Below, one piece after another: positions 15,967-24,509 of a stretch of 41,243 bases of DNA. The stretch spans positions 2,355 through 43,597 of the forward strand of contig DKUR01000064.1 of NCBI GenBank assembly GCA_002490775.1, given 5' to 3'. The translations under genes were made by a program, and so were the position numbers. A model generated the notes under the pieces. It saw only the letters and a list, made by a program, of their open reading frames with translations, had not been told where the DNA came from and ran no database searches. Within the stretch, counting starts at the first letter, position 1; each line of letters starts with the position of its first letter. The DNA comes from Lachnospiraceae bacterium UBA7199 (GTDB lineage Bacteria; Bacillota; Clostridia; Lachnospirales; Lachnospiraceae).

Positions 15967-16797
15967 TCAGGAGATATGGGTATTTCCTGATTCAAGCGCC
16001 CGAAGGGTGTCATCATACATCTCTGCTTTTTCATATTTATCATTGCTTACATAATAATTATAAATCGTATCTATCATAACCAGGATTGGATACTGAGGTG
16101 ATATCACATTCCCATGATTTAAATAGTTAAGGGATGCCACAAGTACTACTTCACTACAAAAATCTGCGTAAATGTCCTTATCATTTGCTGTAAATATTAC
16201 TGTTTTTGCACCTTTTTTATGGGCCTCCCTCAAAAGGTACAATACCTCCTGCGTTTCGCCGCTTAAGGTAAATCCACATACAAGACTTTCTTTGTTCAAA
16301 AACACCGCCTGCATGCGCATTCTGTCTGAATCCTGCAGCGAATCAATATCCACCCCGATTCTCATAAACCGGCTTTCCATTTCACTTGCCGCGAGCCCGG
16401 AGCTTCCTTTGCCACATGCCACAACTCTTTCCGCTTCAAAAAGATATTTTACCACTCTGGCTATTTGCGCCTCGTCCATAAGGCTGTAAGTTTTATTGAG
16501 AAGCTCCTGATAAGTATTTAAAACCATTCTGGTACTGTTTGCTACAAACTCGCTTTCCTGTGTAAAGGTTTTTTCATACTGATAAATAAATTCCCGATAT
16601 CCATGAAAGCCGCATTTTTTTGCAAATCTCGAAAGGGATGCCTCCGATACAAATATTTCCTTTGCTACATTTCTTGCGGAAAAATCCATCTTCCGCTGAT
16701 TATTTAGAAAAAAATCTGCAACATTCTTTTCAACAGTGGTAAAACTATCATATTTTGATTCCACAATGGGAACAATTGACTTGCTATAACTATTCAT
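15967..16797 (-). CDS. RpiR/MurR family transcriptional regulator
   Basis: 276 residues. An N-terminal RpiR helix-turn-helix (FTTVEKNVADFFLNN, ARNVAKEIFVSEASLSRFAKKCGF, residues about 15-75) is joined to a C-terminal SIS sugar-phosphate-binding domain (VVACGKGSSGLAASEMESRF, then VCGFTLSGETQEVLYLLREA). Such proteins sense amino-sugar phosphates; in nan clusters the ligand is often ManNAc-6-P or GlcNAc-6-P. ATG 16797 follows GAGGG by about five bases; the in-frame GTG at 16809 has no such site. It is divergent from the SGNH hydrolase gene and heads the transporter genes, so it probably controls both sides of the cluster. Confidence 0.88.
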   Translation of the reverse strand: MNSYSKSIVPIVESKYDSFTTVEKNVADFFLNNQRKMDFSARNVAKEIFVSEASLSRFAKKCGFHGYREFIYQYEKTFTQESEFVANSTRMVLNTYQELLNKTYSLMDEAQIARVVKYLFEAERVVACGKGSSGLAASEMESRFMRIGVDIDSLQDSDRMRMQAVFLNKESLVCGFTLSGETQEVLYLLREAHKKGAKTVIFTANDKDIYADFCSEVVLVASLNYLNHGNVISPQYPILVMIDTIYNYYVSNDKYEKAEMYDDTLRALESGNTHIS

Positions 16798-16831
16798 TGC
16801 CACCCTCACTATTTTGTCTGACCGCTTTTGA

Positions 16832-16860
16832 TTGTTCTTTCAATCTCCAAATGTTATGAT
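16832..16860 (+). promoter_or_regulatory. Promoter of the SGNH hydrolase gene
   Basis: TTGTTC (16832-16837), a 17-bp spacer and an extended -10 TGTTATGAT (hexamer 16855-16860). It lies in the 90-bp divergent region shared with the RpiR gene, where that regulator could act. Confidence 0.6.
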
Positions 16861-16887
16861 TTAAAAAAAATACTAAGGGAGGTTTTT

Positions 16888-17538
16888 ATGAGCACATCAC
16901 CTAAAACCGTAGTCTGCTTCGGCGACTCTAACACACATGGCTATAATTCGTCCAATATGGGACGCTTCACCGAAAAAGAACGCTGGACTTGTATTCTGTC
17001 CGACTTATTAGGTTCCGGCTATCTTGTCCGCGAGGAAGGCTTAAGCGGACGAACCACATCCTTTGAGGATCCTCTTTTTGAAGGTTTAAGCGGTTTCTCC
17101 TATATTCATACCTGCATGCTCACCCATGAGCCTTTAGACCTGTTAATCATCATGCTTGGTACAAATGATGTAAAAGAGCGTTTTTCCGCAACTCCTGAAA
17201 ACATCGCAAAAGGTCTTGAACGTTTAGTGACCAAAGCAATTCATACCCCGGAAGCCTGGCGCAACCAGCCAAATATTCTAATTATTGCGCCTCCTCCAAT
17301 TGAAGAAGGTTATTATGAAACTGAAATTGGTCCGGAAATGGGAAAAGGCTGTATCGAAAAATCTAAAGCCCTTTCTCACCTTTATGAAGAAAAAGCAAAG
17401 CTGCTTCACTGTCATTTTCTGGATGCCGGCTCTGTTCCCGGTGTTGGTATGTATCCTTATGACCACATGCATTTAAGTCTTGAAGGACATAAATGCCTTG
17501 CGGAAGAACTTGCCCGGCTCATCCCCCAGATCTGCTAA
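16888..17538 (+). CDS. SGNH/GDSL hydrolase, probable sialate O-acetylesterase
   Basis: 216 residues from ATG 16888, which follows AGGGAGG by five bases. The SGNH catalytic blocks are all visible: block I CFGDSNTHGYN with Ser14, the Gly of block II in EEGLSGRT, block III LGTNDVK with the Asn, and block V DHMHLS with Asp and His. No signal peptide is present, so it acts in the cytoplasm. It is the only plus-strand gene in the nan cluster, and its stop lies two bases from the convergent nanA stop. Removal of O-acetyl groups from imported sialic acids before NanA is the likely role; other esterase substrates are possible. Confidence 0.88.
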   Translation: MSTSPKTVVCFGDSNTHGYNSSNMGRFTEKERWTCILSDLLGSGYLVREEGLSGRTTSFEDPLFEGLSGFSYIHTCMLTHEPLDLLIIMLGTNDVKERFSATPENIAKGLERLVTKAIHTPEAWRNQPNILIIAPPPIEEGYYETEIGPEMGKGCIEKSKALSHLYEEKAKLLHCHFLDAGSVPGVGMYPYDHMHLSLEGHKCLAEELARLIPQIC

Positions 17539-17552
17539 GCTTACAGCTTAGC
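17534..17552. terminator. Short hairpin covering two convergent stop codons
   Basis: GCTAAGCT and AGCTTAGC form an 8-bp stem with a 3-nt loop that overlaps the stops of the esterase and nanA genes. It lacks a T-run, so terminator function is uncertain. Confidence 0.4.
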
Positions 17553-18455
17553 CTTTGCATCACGTATCATCTTTGCTGCCTCTTCCACAATAGGCATATC
17601 CTCCGGAATCAGGGAAGCCAGCGGTTTGCGTACACCGCCCAAATCCAGGTTTTCATTGATACGGAGGATTTCTTTAATAACTCCATACATATTTCCATGT
17701 GCAGTACACATCTTATAAATAATTTCATCTGCATCATACTGGATAGCGCGGGCTTCTTCCAATCTGCCTGCCTTTACCAGTTCATCCATTTTAAGGAATA
17801 ATTCCGGCATAACACCATAAGTTCCGCCGATTCCTCCTTCTGCACCTATCACACGTCCGCTGATAAACTGTTCATCGGGACCATTAAAAATAATATAATC
17901 TTCCCCTGCTGCCTGCTTGAAAATCTGAATATCCTGAACTGGCATGGAAGAATTTTTCACACCGATCACTCTGGGATTTTTTCTCATTTCCGCAAACAAA
18001 CTCTGGGTAAGAGAGACACCTGCAAGCTGTGGAATGTTGTAAATAATAAAGTCCGTATCAGGCGCTGCATCGCTGATATCATTCCAATACTGTGCAATTG
18101 CATACTCCGGCAGGTGGAAATAAATGGGAGGAATACAAGCAATTGCATCCACTCCTGCCTTCTGTGCATGAGCTGCCAGTTCCTGGCTGTCCTTTGTATT
18201 ATTGCAGGCCACATGAGCAATAACTGTAAGTTTTCCTTCCGCAGCCTCCATTACATTTTCCAAAACGATCTTACGGTCTTCAACACTTTGATAAATACAT
18301 TCTCCAGATGAACCGTTTACGTAAACTCCCTTGACGCCTTTTTCAACAAAATATTTTGTAAGCGCCTTAACACCTTCTGGAGAAATGTTTCCTTCTTTGT
18401 CATAACATGCATAAAATGCAGGGATCACACCCTTATATTTATCTAAATTTCTCAT
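17541..18455 (-). CDS. nanA: N-acetylneuraminate lyase
   Basis: 304 residues, the normal length. It is a class I aldolase of the DapA superfamily that splits N-acetylneuraminate into pyruvate and N-acetylmannosamine. The GSSGE carboxylate-binding motif is at 48-52, the catalytic Tyr139 in IIYNIP, and the Schiff-base Lys167 in VIGVKNSS. The translation starts at ATG 18455 (MRNLDKYKGVIPAFYACYD), which is where the family begins; the frame stays open further upstream without similarity. nanE lies 82 bases upstream on the same strand, giving a nanE-nanA unit. Confidence 0.95.
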   Translation of the reverse strand: MRNLDKYKGVIPAFYACYDKEGNISPEGVKALTKYFVEKGVKGVYVNGSSGECIYQSVEDRKIVLENVMEAAEGKLTVIAHVACNNTKDSQELAAHAQKAGVDAIACIPPIYFHLPEYAIAQYWNDISDAAPDTDFIIYNIPQLAGVSLTQSLFAEMRKNPRVIGVKNSSMPVQDIQIFKQAAGEDYIIFNGPDEQFISGRVIGAEGGIGGTYGVMPELFLKMDELVKAGRLEEARAIQYDADEIIYKMCTAHGNMYGVIKEILRINENLDLGGVRKPLASLIPEDMPIVEEAAKMIRDAKAKL

Positions 18456-18537
18456 CTTTAACCCACACCTTTCCACCTTCTGGCCTTTCCTGTTTGGAAG
18501 TTCCCTCCAATTGGAAACAGACTCAAATTTTCTTAAA

Positions 18538-19224
18538 TTATGCCAATGCCTCTGCAAAAGACTTTGTAATAAGCTGCGGCCTTGTAATAATAGAACCAAC
18601 CACGACGCTGAATACCCCAAGCTCCACGACACGTTTTGCCTTTTCAGGTGTATTGATATTGCCTTCTGCAATTACTTTATTTTTGGCTTTTGCGACGATC
18701 TGTTTAATTATTTCAAAATCATTTGCTTCGATTTTATCATTTTTGCTCTGTTCAGTATAACCCACCATAGTTGTTCCAATGAAATCGAACCCTAATTCAT
18801 CCGCGTGTAGTGCTTCTTCCACAGTAGAACAATCCGCCATCAACAATTGATCCGGATATTTTTCTTTGATCTGATGGAAAAATTCATCCAGCGAAACTCC
18901 TCCTGGCCTTAATGCACCCGTTGCATCAAGTGCAATAATTTCCGGTTTTACTTCCATAAGCTCGTCAATTTCTTTCATTGTGGGAGTAATATATACCTTA
19001 CTGTCTTCATAGTCTCTTTTTACAATACCAATAATCGGCAAATCCACCTGTGACTGAATCTCTTTGATATCTTCTTTTGTATTTGCACGAATGCCAAGTG
19101 CTCCGCCTTCTTTCGCTGCTAAAGCCATTCTTCCCATAATGAAAGATGAATGCAGCGGTTCATGGGGAAGTGCCTGACAGGATACAATCAACTTTCCTTT
19201 TAACTGCTCTACTCTGTTTTCCAT
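18538..19224 (-). CDS. nanE: N-acetylmannosamine-6-phosphate 2-epimerase
   Basis: 228 residues of the NanE TIM-barrel family, converting ManNAc-6-P to GlcNAc-6-P. Clear motifs are LIVSCQALPHEPL, GALGIRANTKEDI, GIVKRDY, IIALDATGALRPGG, LMADCSTVEEA, VIAEGNINTPEKA and VVVGSIITRP. ATG 19224 (MENRVEQLKGKLIVSCQ) is chosen; ATG 19254 would add ten unconserved residues. A promoter at 19269-19296 lies just upstream, so nanE begins its own transcript with nanA behind it. Confidence 0.95.
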   Translation of the reverse strand: MENRVEQLKGKLIVSCQALPHEPLHSSFIMGRMALAAKEGGALGIRANTKEDIKEIQSQVDLPIIGIVKRDYEDSKVYITPTMKEIDELMEVKPEIIALDATGALRPGGVSLDEFFHQIKEKYPDQLLMADCSTVEEALHADELGFDFIGTTMVGYTEQSKNDKIEANDFEIIKQIVAKAKNKVIAEGNINTPEKAKRVVELGVFSVVVGSIITRPQLITKSFAEALA

Positions 19225-19268
19225 CAACTTTAATCGCCTCTTTTCTCGTAGCATTTTAGTTTAAATCA

Positions 19269-19296
19269 ATTATAACATTTTAGAATTCAATTTCAA
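19269..19296 (-). promoter_or_regulatory. nanE-nanA promoter
   Basis: On the minus strand TTGAAA (19291-19296), a 16-bp spacer and an extended -10 TGTTATAAT (hexamer 19269-19274). Confidence 0.75.
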
Positions 19297-19400
19297 TCAC
19301 ACATGCATCTTTCGAAAATACTTTCAGTTCATTTGTGCAATTTTTATATGAATACGCTTTTTTTAACCATCATATTTGTTTTATTTTTACACTTTCTTGT

Positions 19401-20300
19401 TTATGATTTCTTTTTTCTCTTTTCAAACTCTCTTTTGGCTTCCCTTGACGCACCAAGCATTCCTGCCATGTTTCCAAGCTGCGCTGAAACTATTTTCACA
19501 TTCCGGAAGGATGGCATAATATGTTCTTTTAGTCTTTCGCAAACTTTCGAAACCACATACTCCTGCTCCATAACGCCGCCGCCCAAAACGATCATAGAGG
19601 GATTAAATATATGCACAAGTGTAGTCAGTCCGTAAACGATTTCCAAAATCCATTGTTCGACCAGTTCCTTAATCTCCGGCTCCTCTATTCTGGCAAAAAT
19701 ATCCCGCCCATTTTTCAATTGGGAATTCTGTTCACCTGCACGTTTCACCAGCGCTGTTGTAGAGGCATAACGCTCGTAACATCCGCTGAATATATCCTGA
19801 TCAGGATTTCTATCCTCAGGATGCGTCACAATCCCGCCAAATTCCCCCGCTGAATATCCTGCACCAGTATAGACTTCCCCTTTTACGATAATAGCTCCGC
19901 CAACGCCTGTCCCATAGGTTAGACAAAGAAAGTCCTCACATCCCCGTCCTGCGCCGTAAAATGCTTCCCCGATGGCTGCGCTGTTCACATCATTTTGTAC
20001 CGCTGTGGGAACATGAAACTCTCCTTCAATGATTTCTTTGATCTTCGTACCAGTATACCCTGGAATATTATCATTTGCATAAAGGATCATTCCCTGATTG
20101 GAATCCACCTGTCCGGCAGTACTGATGCCCACCGCCTGAAAATCCTTAAATCCCCTTAAAATTTCAAGGACCGTATTCATCACATGTTCCCCGCCAAGCT
20201 TTGCATTAGTGGCAGTTTCCTGGATTTCCTTTATCTCATCATCTTCCCACATTCCCGATTTAATATTGGTCCCCCCAATATCTACAACTGCTATCCTCAT
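19401..20300 (-). CDS. nanK: ROK family N-acetylmannosamine kinase
   Basis: 299 residues. The ROK fold is shown by the phosphate loop VVDIGGTNIKSG near the N-terminus, the catalytic QNDVNSAA segment and the GTGVGGAII motif. It would phosphorylate ManNAc to ManNAc-6-P between NanA and NanE. The usual ROK zinc motif CxCGxxGCxE is reduced to SGCYERYAS, so the structural zinc is probably absent, as reported for some NanK proteins. ATG 20300 is preferred since GGAGG lies six bases before it; ATG 20306 abuts that site. The yhcH gene lies 103 bases upstream on the same strand. Assignment to ManNAc rather than another sugar rests on context. Confidence 0.9.
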   Translation of the reverse strand: MRIAVVDIGGTNIKSGMWEDDEIKEIQETATNAKLGGEHVMNTVLEILRGFKDFQAVGISTAGQVDSNQGMILYANDNIPGYTGTKIKEIIEGEFHVPTAVQNDVNSAAIGEAFYGAGRGCEDFLCLTYGTGVGGAIIVKGEVYTGAGYSAGEFGGIVTHPEDRNPDQDIFSGCYERYASTTALVKRAGEQNSQLKNGRDIFARIEEPEIKELVEQWILEIVYGLTTLVHIFNPSMIVLGGGVMEQEYVVSKVCERLKEHIMPSFRNVKIVSAQLGNMAGMLGASREAKREFEKRKKKS

Positions 20301-20403
20301 ATCCATCCTCCTTCATTATCCTTAGTTTTGCCATATATCAGACTCTAAGAAACACAAACTGTCACGAAGCTTCCCACACCCTGTTTTCACAGCCTTCTGC
20401 AAA

Positions 20404-20853
20404 TTATTTATGTACTTTAATCACTGCCTTACGGATTTCCTGCTCCCTGCCATCGGCTGCTCTTCCCGGAAGATGCGGTTCCATTGGCTCGCATACTGCA
20501 AATTTCCCAGCCCCTAGATGGCAGATTGCTTCACACTGGCATATTCCCATCCCCACGTCACTGTCCTTCTGATAAGGCTTTGTGATCTCCTGATATTTTG
20601 TTCCAAACAAAATATCCTCATTTCCCTCAAGATCAATCTGTATGTCATAATATTTTTCGTGGAACTCGTACTCACCCATATCTGCTTTGGTAGAGGCATG
20701 CATTACATTTACAAATACATTTTCCCCGTCGACTTCATGCCTCCCGTCTTCCAGTGCTGATAGATCTGTTTCCACCATGTACCTAAGCGCCCTGTCTAAA
20801 TTTTCACTGATTCCTAAATACCTTTTTGCATTTTCAACTCTGTCAAATATCAT
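20404..20853 (-). CDS. YhcH/YjgK/YiaL family protein (NanQ-like sialic acid anomerase)
   Basis: 149 residues, the family's full length. It contains a cupin-like core with VFVNVMHASTKADMGEYEFHEKYYDIQIDLEGNEDI, in which Glu and His residues form a metal site, and a later GAGKFAVCEPMEPHLPG His strand. In enteric bacteria this family (NanQ) speeds the interconversion of Neu5Ac anomers or cyclic forms. GGAGG lies seven bases upstream of ATG 20853 and a promoter at 20933-20961 precedes it. Its place next to nanK fits the same role here. Confidence 0.88.
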   Translation of the reverse strand: MIFDRVENAKRYLGISENLDRALRYMVETDLSALEDGRHEVDGENVFVNVMHASTKADMGEYEFHEKYYDIQIDLEGNEDILFGTKYQEITKPYQKDSDVGMGICQCEAICHLGAGKFAVCEPMEPHLPGRAADGREQEIRKAVIKVHK

Positions 20854-20932
20854 ACCACAGCCTCCTTCTTAATTATCTCTTTTTTCCTGCAATAATTTCT
20901 CCAGATAATTACAAAAAACATCATTACCTTCT

Positions 20933-20961
20933 TTATAAAATGCCGCACTTACGCTTGTCAA
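20933..20961 (-). promoter_or_regulatory. Promoter of yhcH-nanK
   Basis: On the minus strand TTGACA (20956-20961), a 17-bp spacer and TTATAA (20933-20938), about 80 bases before the YhcH start codon. Confidence 0.7.
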
Positions 20962-21009
20962 TCCAAACCGAATGTTTAGAATGTAAAATCTTTACCGCAT
21001 TTATTCCTA

Positions 21010-21765
21010 TCACACCACCAACAAGACCACCCCATTCATCTTTCCCTTTTTACTTACATTTCCGGCTCCTGTATATTCAAATTTTCCCCGCCCTCTTACA
21101 TTCACCATATCCCCCGCTTTCAGCATCATACTGTTGTTTTCACATTGTCTTCCATTGACAAATACTTTTTTCTGCCTGAAAAAATCAATTGCTTCACTTC
21201 TTGAAAGTTTATACACTTTCGATACAACCGCATCAACTCTTGGTGAAGAGATTTGAATTCTTATTTCCTTTTTTTCTTTACCGGAAAAAGCCGGAACAAA
21301 CTTTGCCCTTTCACATAGCACAGAAGTATGCTTTACTTTACACAAATTTTCCATAATAAAATCTGTCATATTTTCCATGCAAAAAAGAAAAGCAGTGTTT
21401 TCTATCAGCAGAATATCTCCCAAAGTACTTCTTTCTATCCCCAGGTTCATAAGAGCGCCCAAAAAATCCCTGTGGGTTAAATCATCTGCAAACTTAAAGC
21501 TAAGAGGCTTTACCTGAATGCAGCTAATGGGAAATTCCTCCACATATCCAAGCATCTCCTCACTGCCAAAGCGGATCATCACCCGCTCACAAAATTCACT
21601 TCCTCCCCATATGGTATCAGGCACATAAGAAAGCTCCCTTTCTACTTCATAGAAGCAGGAAAGATCTGCAGGACTTAAAAATCCCGTAAAAGTATACTGA
21701 TTATTTTGATAACATTTTTCTCCCAGCTCCCGAAAACGCTTTTTTAATAATTCTTCAGTCTCCAC
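21010..21765 (-). CDS. YlmH-like S4 domain RNA-binding protein
   Basis: 251 residues. The N-terminal two thirds (FTGFLSPADLSCFYEVE, SFKFADDLTHRDFLGALMNLGIER, GDILL) match YlmH. The C-terminal S4 RNA-binding domain covers about residues 175-240 (RVDAVVSKVYKLSRSEA, KVFVNGR, LKAGDMVNVRGRGKF). YlmH homologues bind the ribosome and in Bacillus take part in ribosome-associated quality control of stalled nascent chains. The gene overlaps the upstream PAP2 gene by 11 bases, so the two are translationally coupled. The usual neighbours (sepF, divIVA) are not seen here. Confidence 0.9.
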   Translation of the reverse strand: METEELLKKRFRELGEKCYQNNQYTFTGFLSPADLSCFYEVERELSYVPDTIWGGSEFCERVMIRFGSEEMLGYVEEFPISCIQVKPLSFKFADDLTHRDFLGALMNLGIERSTLGDILLIENTAFLFCMENMTDFIMENLCKVKHTSVLCERAKFVPAFSGKEKKEIRIQISSPRVDAVVSKVYKLSRSEAIDFFRQKKVFVNGRQCENNSMMLKAGDMVNVRGRGKFEYTGAGNVSKKGKMNGVVLLVV

Positions 21766-22327
21766 TTGTCATGTCCCTCTTTTTCTGCAGAAATCTGCTT
21801 TTACTCATAAGGTAGTACGCCAACATGCTTCCAACCCATGCCACAATAATTCCCCCCAGCACATCTCCCGGATAATGCACGCCTACATACAACCTTGAAA
21901 AAGCAATCAATCCAGCCAGTATCATTGCCGGCACCCCATATTTTTTAGGTGCCATCCGGTAGTAAATAAATGCACTTGCAAAAGAAACACATGTATGCCC
22001 TGAAGGAAAAGAAAACTCTCTCGGCTTTGGAATCAGCGGGTAAATGCTGCTCACCGTTACATAGGGCCTTGGCCTTGCAACCCAGTTTTTTAATACCACA
22101 TTTGTGATGAGAAACCCTATTAAAATAGAGAAAAGTGCAGTCAATCCTATCTTTCTGGTCTTTTTGGGAATCAACAATAAAAGTCCCAGCACCAGCCAGA
22201 ACCAGCCTCCATTTCCCAGAAAAGTTATCGCCTTCCAGAATCCATTGAATGCCTCTATCCGCATGTGTTCCTGAATAAATAATAGGATTCCCGCATCTAA
22301 ATTCTGTAACCAGTCTAAAATGTTCAT
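21755..22327 (-). CDS. PAP2 family phosphatase
   Basis: 190 residues with five or six membrane helices. All three phosphatase motifs are present: KNWVARPRP, FPSGHT, and SRLYVGVHYPGD with the catalytic His residues. ATG 22327 follows AGGAGG by six bases; the open frame further upstream lacks similarity. Candidate substrates are undecaprenyl pyrophosphate or phosphatidylglycerol phosphate, acting at the outer face of the membrane. It overlaps the downstream YlmH gene. Confidence 0.9.
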   Translation of the reverse strand: MNILDWLQNLDAGILLFIQEHMRIEAFNGFWKAITFLGNGGWFWLVLGLLLLIPKKTRKIGLTALFSILIGFLITNVVLKNWVARPRPYVTVSSIYPLIPKPREFSFPSGHTCVSFASAFIYYRMAPKKYGVPAMILAGLIAFSRLYVGVHYPGDVLGGIIVAWVGSMLAYYLMSKSRFLQKKRDMTSGD

Positions 22328-22385
22328 AATGTTCCTCCTGTGACATGGTGGTTTGTGCGCACTGCCCTTCAGACGTGCACGACGC

Positions 22386-22557
22386 TTCAGCCATGCCATT
22401 CATAAGTCACCAGCTTTTATGTTTTCTTGTCCGCCTGATAAGTTGGCTGGTGACTTATTTCATGTCGGGCGTCCGCCCTATAGAATTGATTGTACGGTTT
22501 GTTCTTTGTGAGCAAGCTCACACGTACAAACCGTACAATCAATTCTGCATGGCTGAA
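22386..22557. repeat. Nested palindromic repeat element (three-way junction fold)
   Basis: The 328-base gap between the PAP2 and GH2 genes holds an 11-bp outer inverted repeat (22386-22396 with 22547-22557) enclosing two perfect hairpins. The first has 13-bp arms (22402-22414 with 22446-22458). The second has 21-bp arms (22482-22502 with 22526-22546) and a further 7-bp palindrome in its loop (22507-22513 with 22516-22522). A GGGC/GCCC mini-hairpin lies between them. No open frame fits. This is typical of a non-autonomous palindromic element (MITE-like) or a structured RNA. Confidence 0.75.
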
Positions 22558-22607
22558 CTGTTTGAATAAATAATATCATACATTAAACTATTCTAAAAGC
22601 TGCAACT

Positions 22608-22616
22608 GTGCTATGA
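22608..22616 (+). promoter_or_regulatory. Possible extended -10 promoter of the GH2 gene
   Basis: TGCTATGAT lies about 40 bases before the GH2 start. No good -35 is seen. Confidence 0.4.
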
Positions 22617-22655
22617 TTTAAGTAGTCCTTACAAACATCAAACTGGAGACCAGCT

Positions 22656-24509
22656 ATGAATTTTTCTGACGCCTTAAAAAGCATTATCAAACCTCATGAT
22701 AAAGATGAACTCACCCCTCTTTCTACCGTATGGGGCGAAGCTCTGGAGCCTTCTAATGTACTTTCTGAATATCCCCGCCCTCAAATGCAGCGGGAGCAAT
22801 TTATAAATTTAAATGGATATTGGGACTATGCTTTTACCAAGTCCCCGGACTTTCCTGACAAATACGAAGGAAAGATTCTGGTTCCTTTTTCTCCGGAAGC
22901 TGCTCTTTCCGGTGTAAACCGTCAATTAAAACCGGAAGAATTTCTATGGTACCGTACCTTTCTTCCATCCACAGCTTTGCCTGCCAAGAATGCGGCTTCC
23001 TCCCCCATGCGCCTTCTTCTGCACTTTGGCGCAATCGACTACAAAGCACAGATCTACCTAAATAATCATCTGGTAATGACGCATTCGGGCGGTTATCTGC
23101 CCTTTTATGCCGACATAACAGATTTTTTAGAAAATGATGAAAATGAATTAGTTGTGAAAGTACAGGACACTACCGATCAGGAAAGTCAGGCCAGAGGAAA
23201 ACAGACACTTAGACGGGGCGGCATTTTTTATACTGCCCAAAGCGGAATCTGGCAGAGCGTATGGATAGAGCAGGTTCCTGCTTCCTACATAGAATCTCTA
23301 TGGTTTGAAACCGATTACGATACCCATAAAGTAACTGCACATATAAATGTTGTAACCACTAGGGCCTCTTCCCTGCTTCCTTCGTTATCTTTGTCTGTTT
23401 TCTGTAAAGAAAAAGAAATTAAGCAGCAGCAGATACCGCTTCCATACAACAATCAGTCAGAACAGCCTGTAAGTATTTCCTTTTCTATTTCCGAAGATTT
23501 TTTTCATGCCTGGAGTCCTGAAAGTCCGTTTTTGTATGATGTAGAAGTTGCTTTTGGCCAGGACCGTATCAAAAGCTATTTTGCCATGCGCTGCTATTCC
23601 ATTGAAAAACCAAATGAAACACAGGCGGAAATTCCGGTTTTTTGTCTGAATCACAAACCTTATTTTCTAATGGGCGTTCTGGATCAGGGATACTGGCCGG
23701 ATGGTCTGTATACTGCGCCTTCCGAGGAAGCGCTGCTTTATGATATTACCACTATGAAATCAATGGGATTTAACATGCTGCGCAAGCATATTAAAGTAGA
23801 ATGCGCCCGCTGGTATTATCACTGTGACCGTCTAGGAATGATTGTCTGTCAGGACATGGTAAACGGAGGAAGCTGCTACCACATGCCGGTAATCAGCTAC
23901 CTTCCCACTTTGTGTCCTTCCCTTGCTGCACACCTTAAGGACTCCCACTACTTACTGCTTTCACGAAAGGATGAAAACGCCCGCAGACAGTGGGAAAAGG
24001 AGTGCCTGGAAACCGTAGAACACTTAAAGTTCTTTCCCTCTGTCGGAATCTGGGTGCCCTTTAATGAGGGCTGGGGACAATTTGACACAGTCCGTATTAC
24101 AAACCTTATTAAAGCTGCTGATCCATCCCGGCTGATCGACTCAGCCAGCGGCTGGTTTGATCAAAACTGCGGCGATTTTATCAGCGTGCACAATTATTTC
24201 CGTCCTTTATCCGTCTCTGTAAAAAAATGGGCAAACCGTGCCTTTTTCCTGTCTGAATATGGCGGATTTGCCTGCCATATTAAGGCTCATTCCAGCGTGA
24301 AGCGTATTTTCGGATACAAACGGTATGATACCCTTTCAGATTTTGAAAAGGCCTACCATGAATTAATAGAAAAATCCCTGATGCCGCTGCGGGCACAGGG
24401 ATTAAGCGGCGCTGTATATACACAGCTTTCCGATGTGGAAGAAGAAGTAAACGGGCTGCTTTCTTATGACCGGAAGGTAAACAAGCTTTCAGGAAAAAGT
24501 CCTGATTAA
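22656..24509 (+). CDS. Glycoside hydrolase family 2 protein
   Basis: 617 residues. A sugar-binding jelly-roll domain is at about 30-200 (PRPQMQREQFINLNGYWDYA, FLWYRTF, LHFGAIDYKAQIYLNN, GGYLPFYADIT). An immunoglobulin-like domain is at about 210-310. A TIM barrel follows from about 330, with acid/base Glu471 in VPFNEGWGQFD and nucleophile Glu534 in LSEYGGFA. There is no signal peptide, so it acts in the cytoplasm on imported oligosaccharides. The subfamily is the short GH2 group of beta-galactosidase, beta-glucuronidase or beta-mannosidase type; the substrate cannot be told. GGAG lies seven bases before ATG 22656. The stop overlaps the convergent MATE stop in TTAA. Confidence 0.92.
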   Translation: MNFSDALKSIIKPHDKDELTPLSTVWGEALEPSNVLSEYPRPQMQREQFINLNGYWDYAFTKSPDFPDKYEGKILVPFSPEAALSGVNRQLKPEEFLWYRTFLPSTALPAKNAASSPMRLLLHFGAIDYKAQIYLNNHLVMTHSGGYLPFYADITDFLENDENELVVKVQDTTDQESQARGKQTLRRGGIFYTAQSGIWQSVWIEQVPASYIESLWFETDYDTHKVTAHINVVTTRASSLLPSLSLSVFCKEKEIKQQQIPLPYNNQSEQPVSISFSISEDFFHAWSPESPFLYDVEVAFGQDRIKSYFAMRCYSIEKPNETQAEIPVFCLNHKPYFLMGVLDQGYWPDGLYTAPSEEALLYDITTMKSMGFNMLRKHIKVECARWYYHCDRLGMIVCQDMVNGGSCYHMPVISYLPTLCPSLAAHLKDSHYLLLSRKDENARRQWEKECLETVEHLKFFPSVGIWVPFNEGWGQFDTVRITNLIKAADPSRLIDSASGWFDQNCGDFISVHNYFRPLSVSVKKWANRAFFLSEYGGFACHIKAHSSVKRIFGYKRYDTLSDFEKAYHELIEKSLMPLRAQGLSGAVYTQLSDVEEEVNGLLSYDRKVNKLSGKSPD

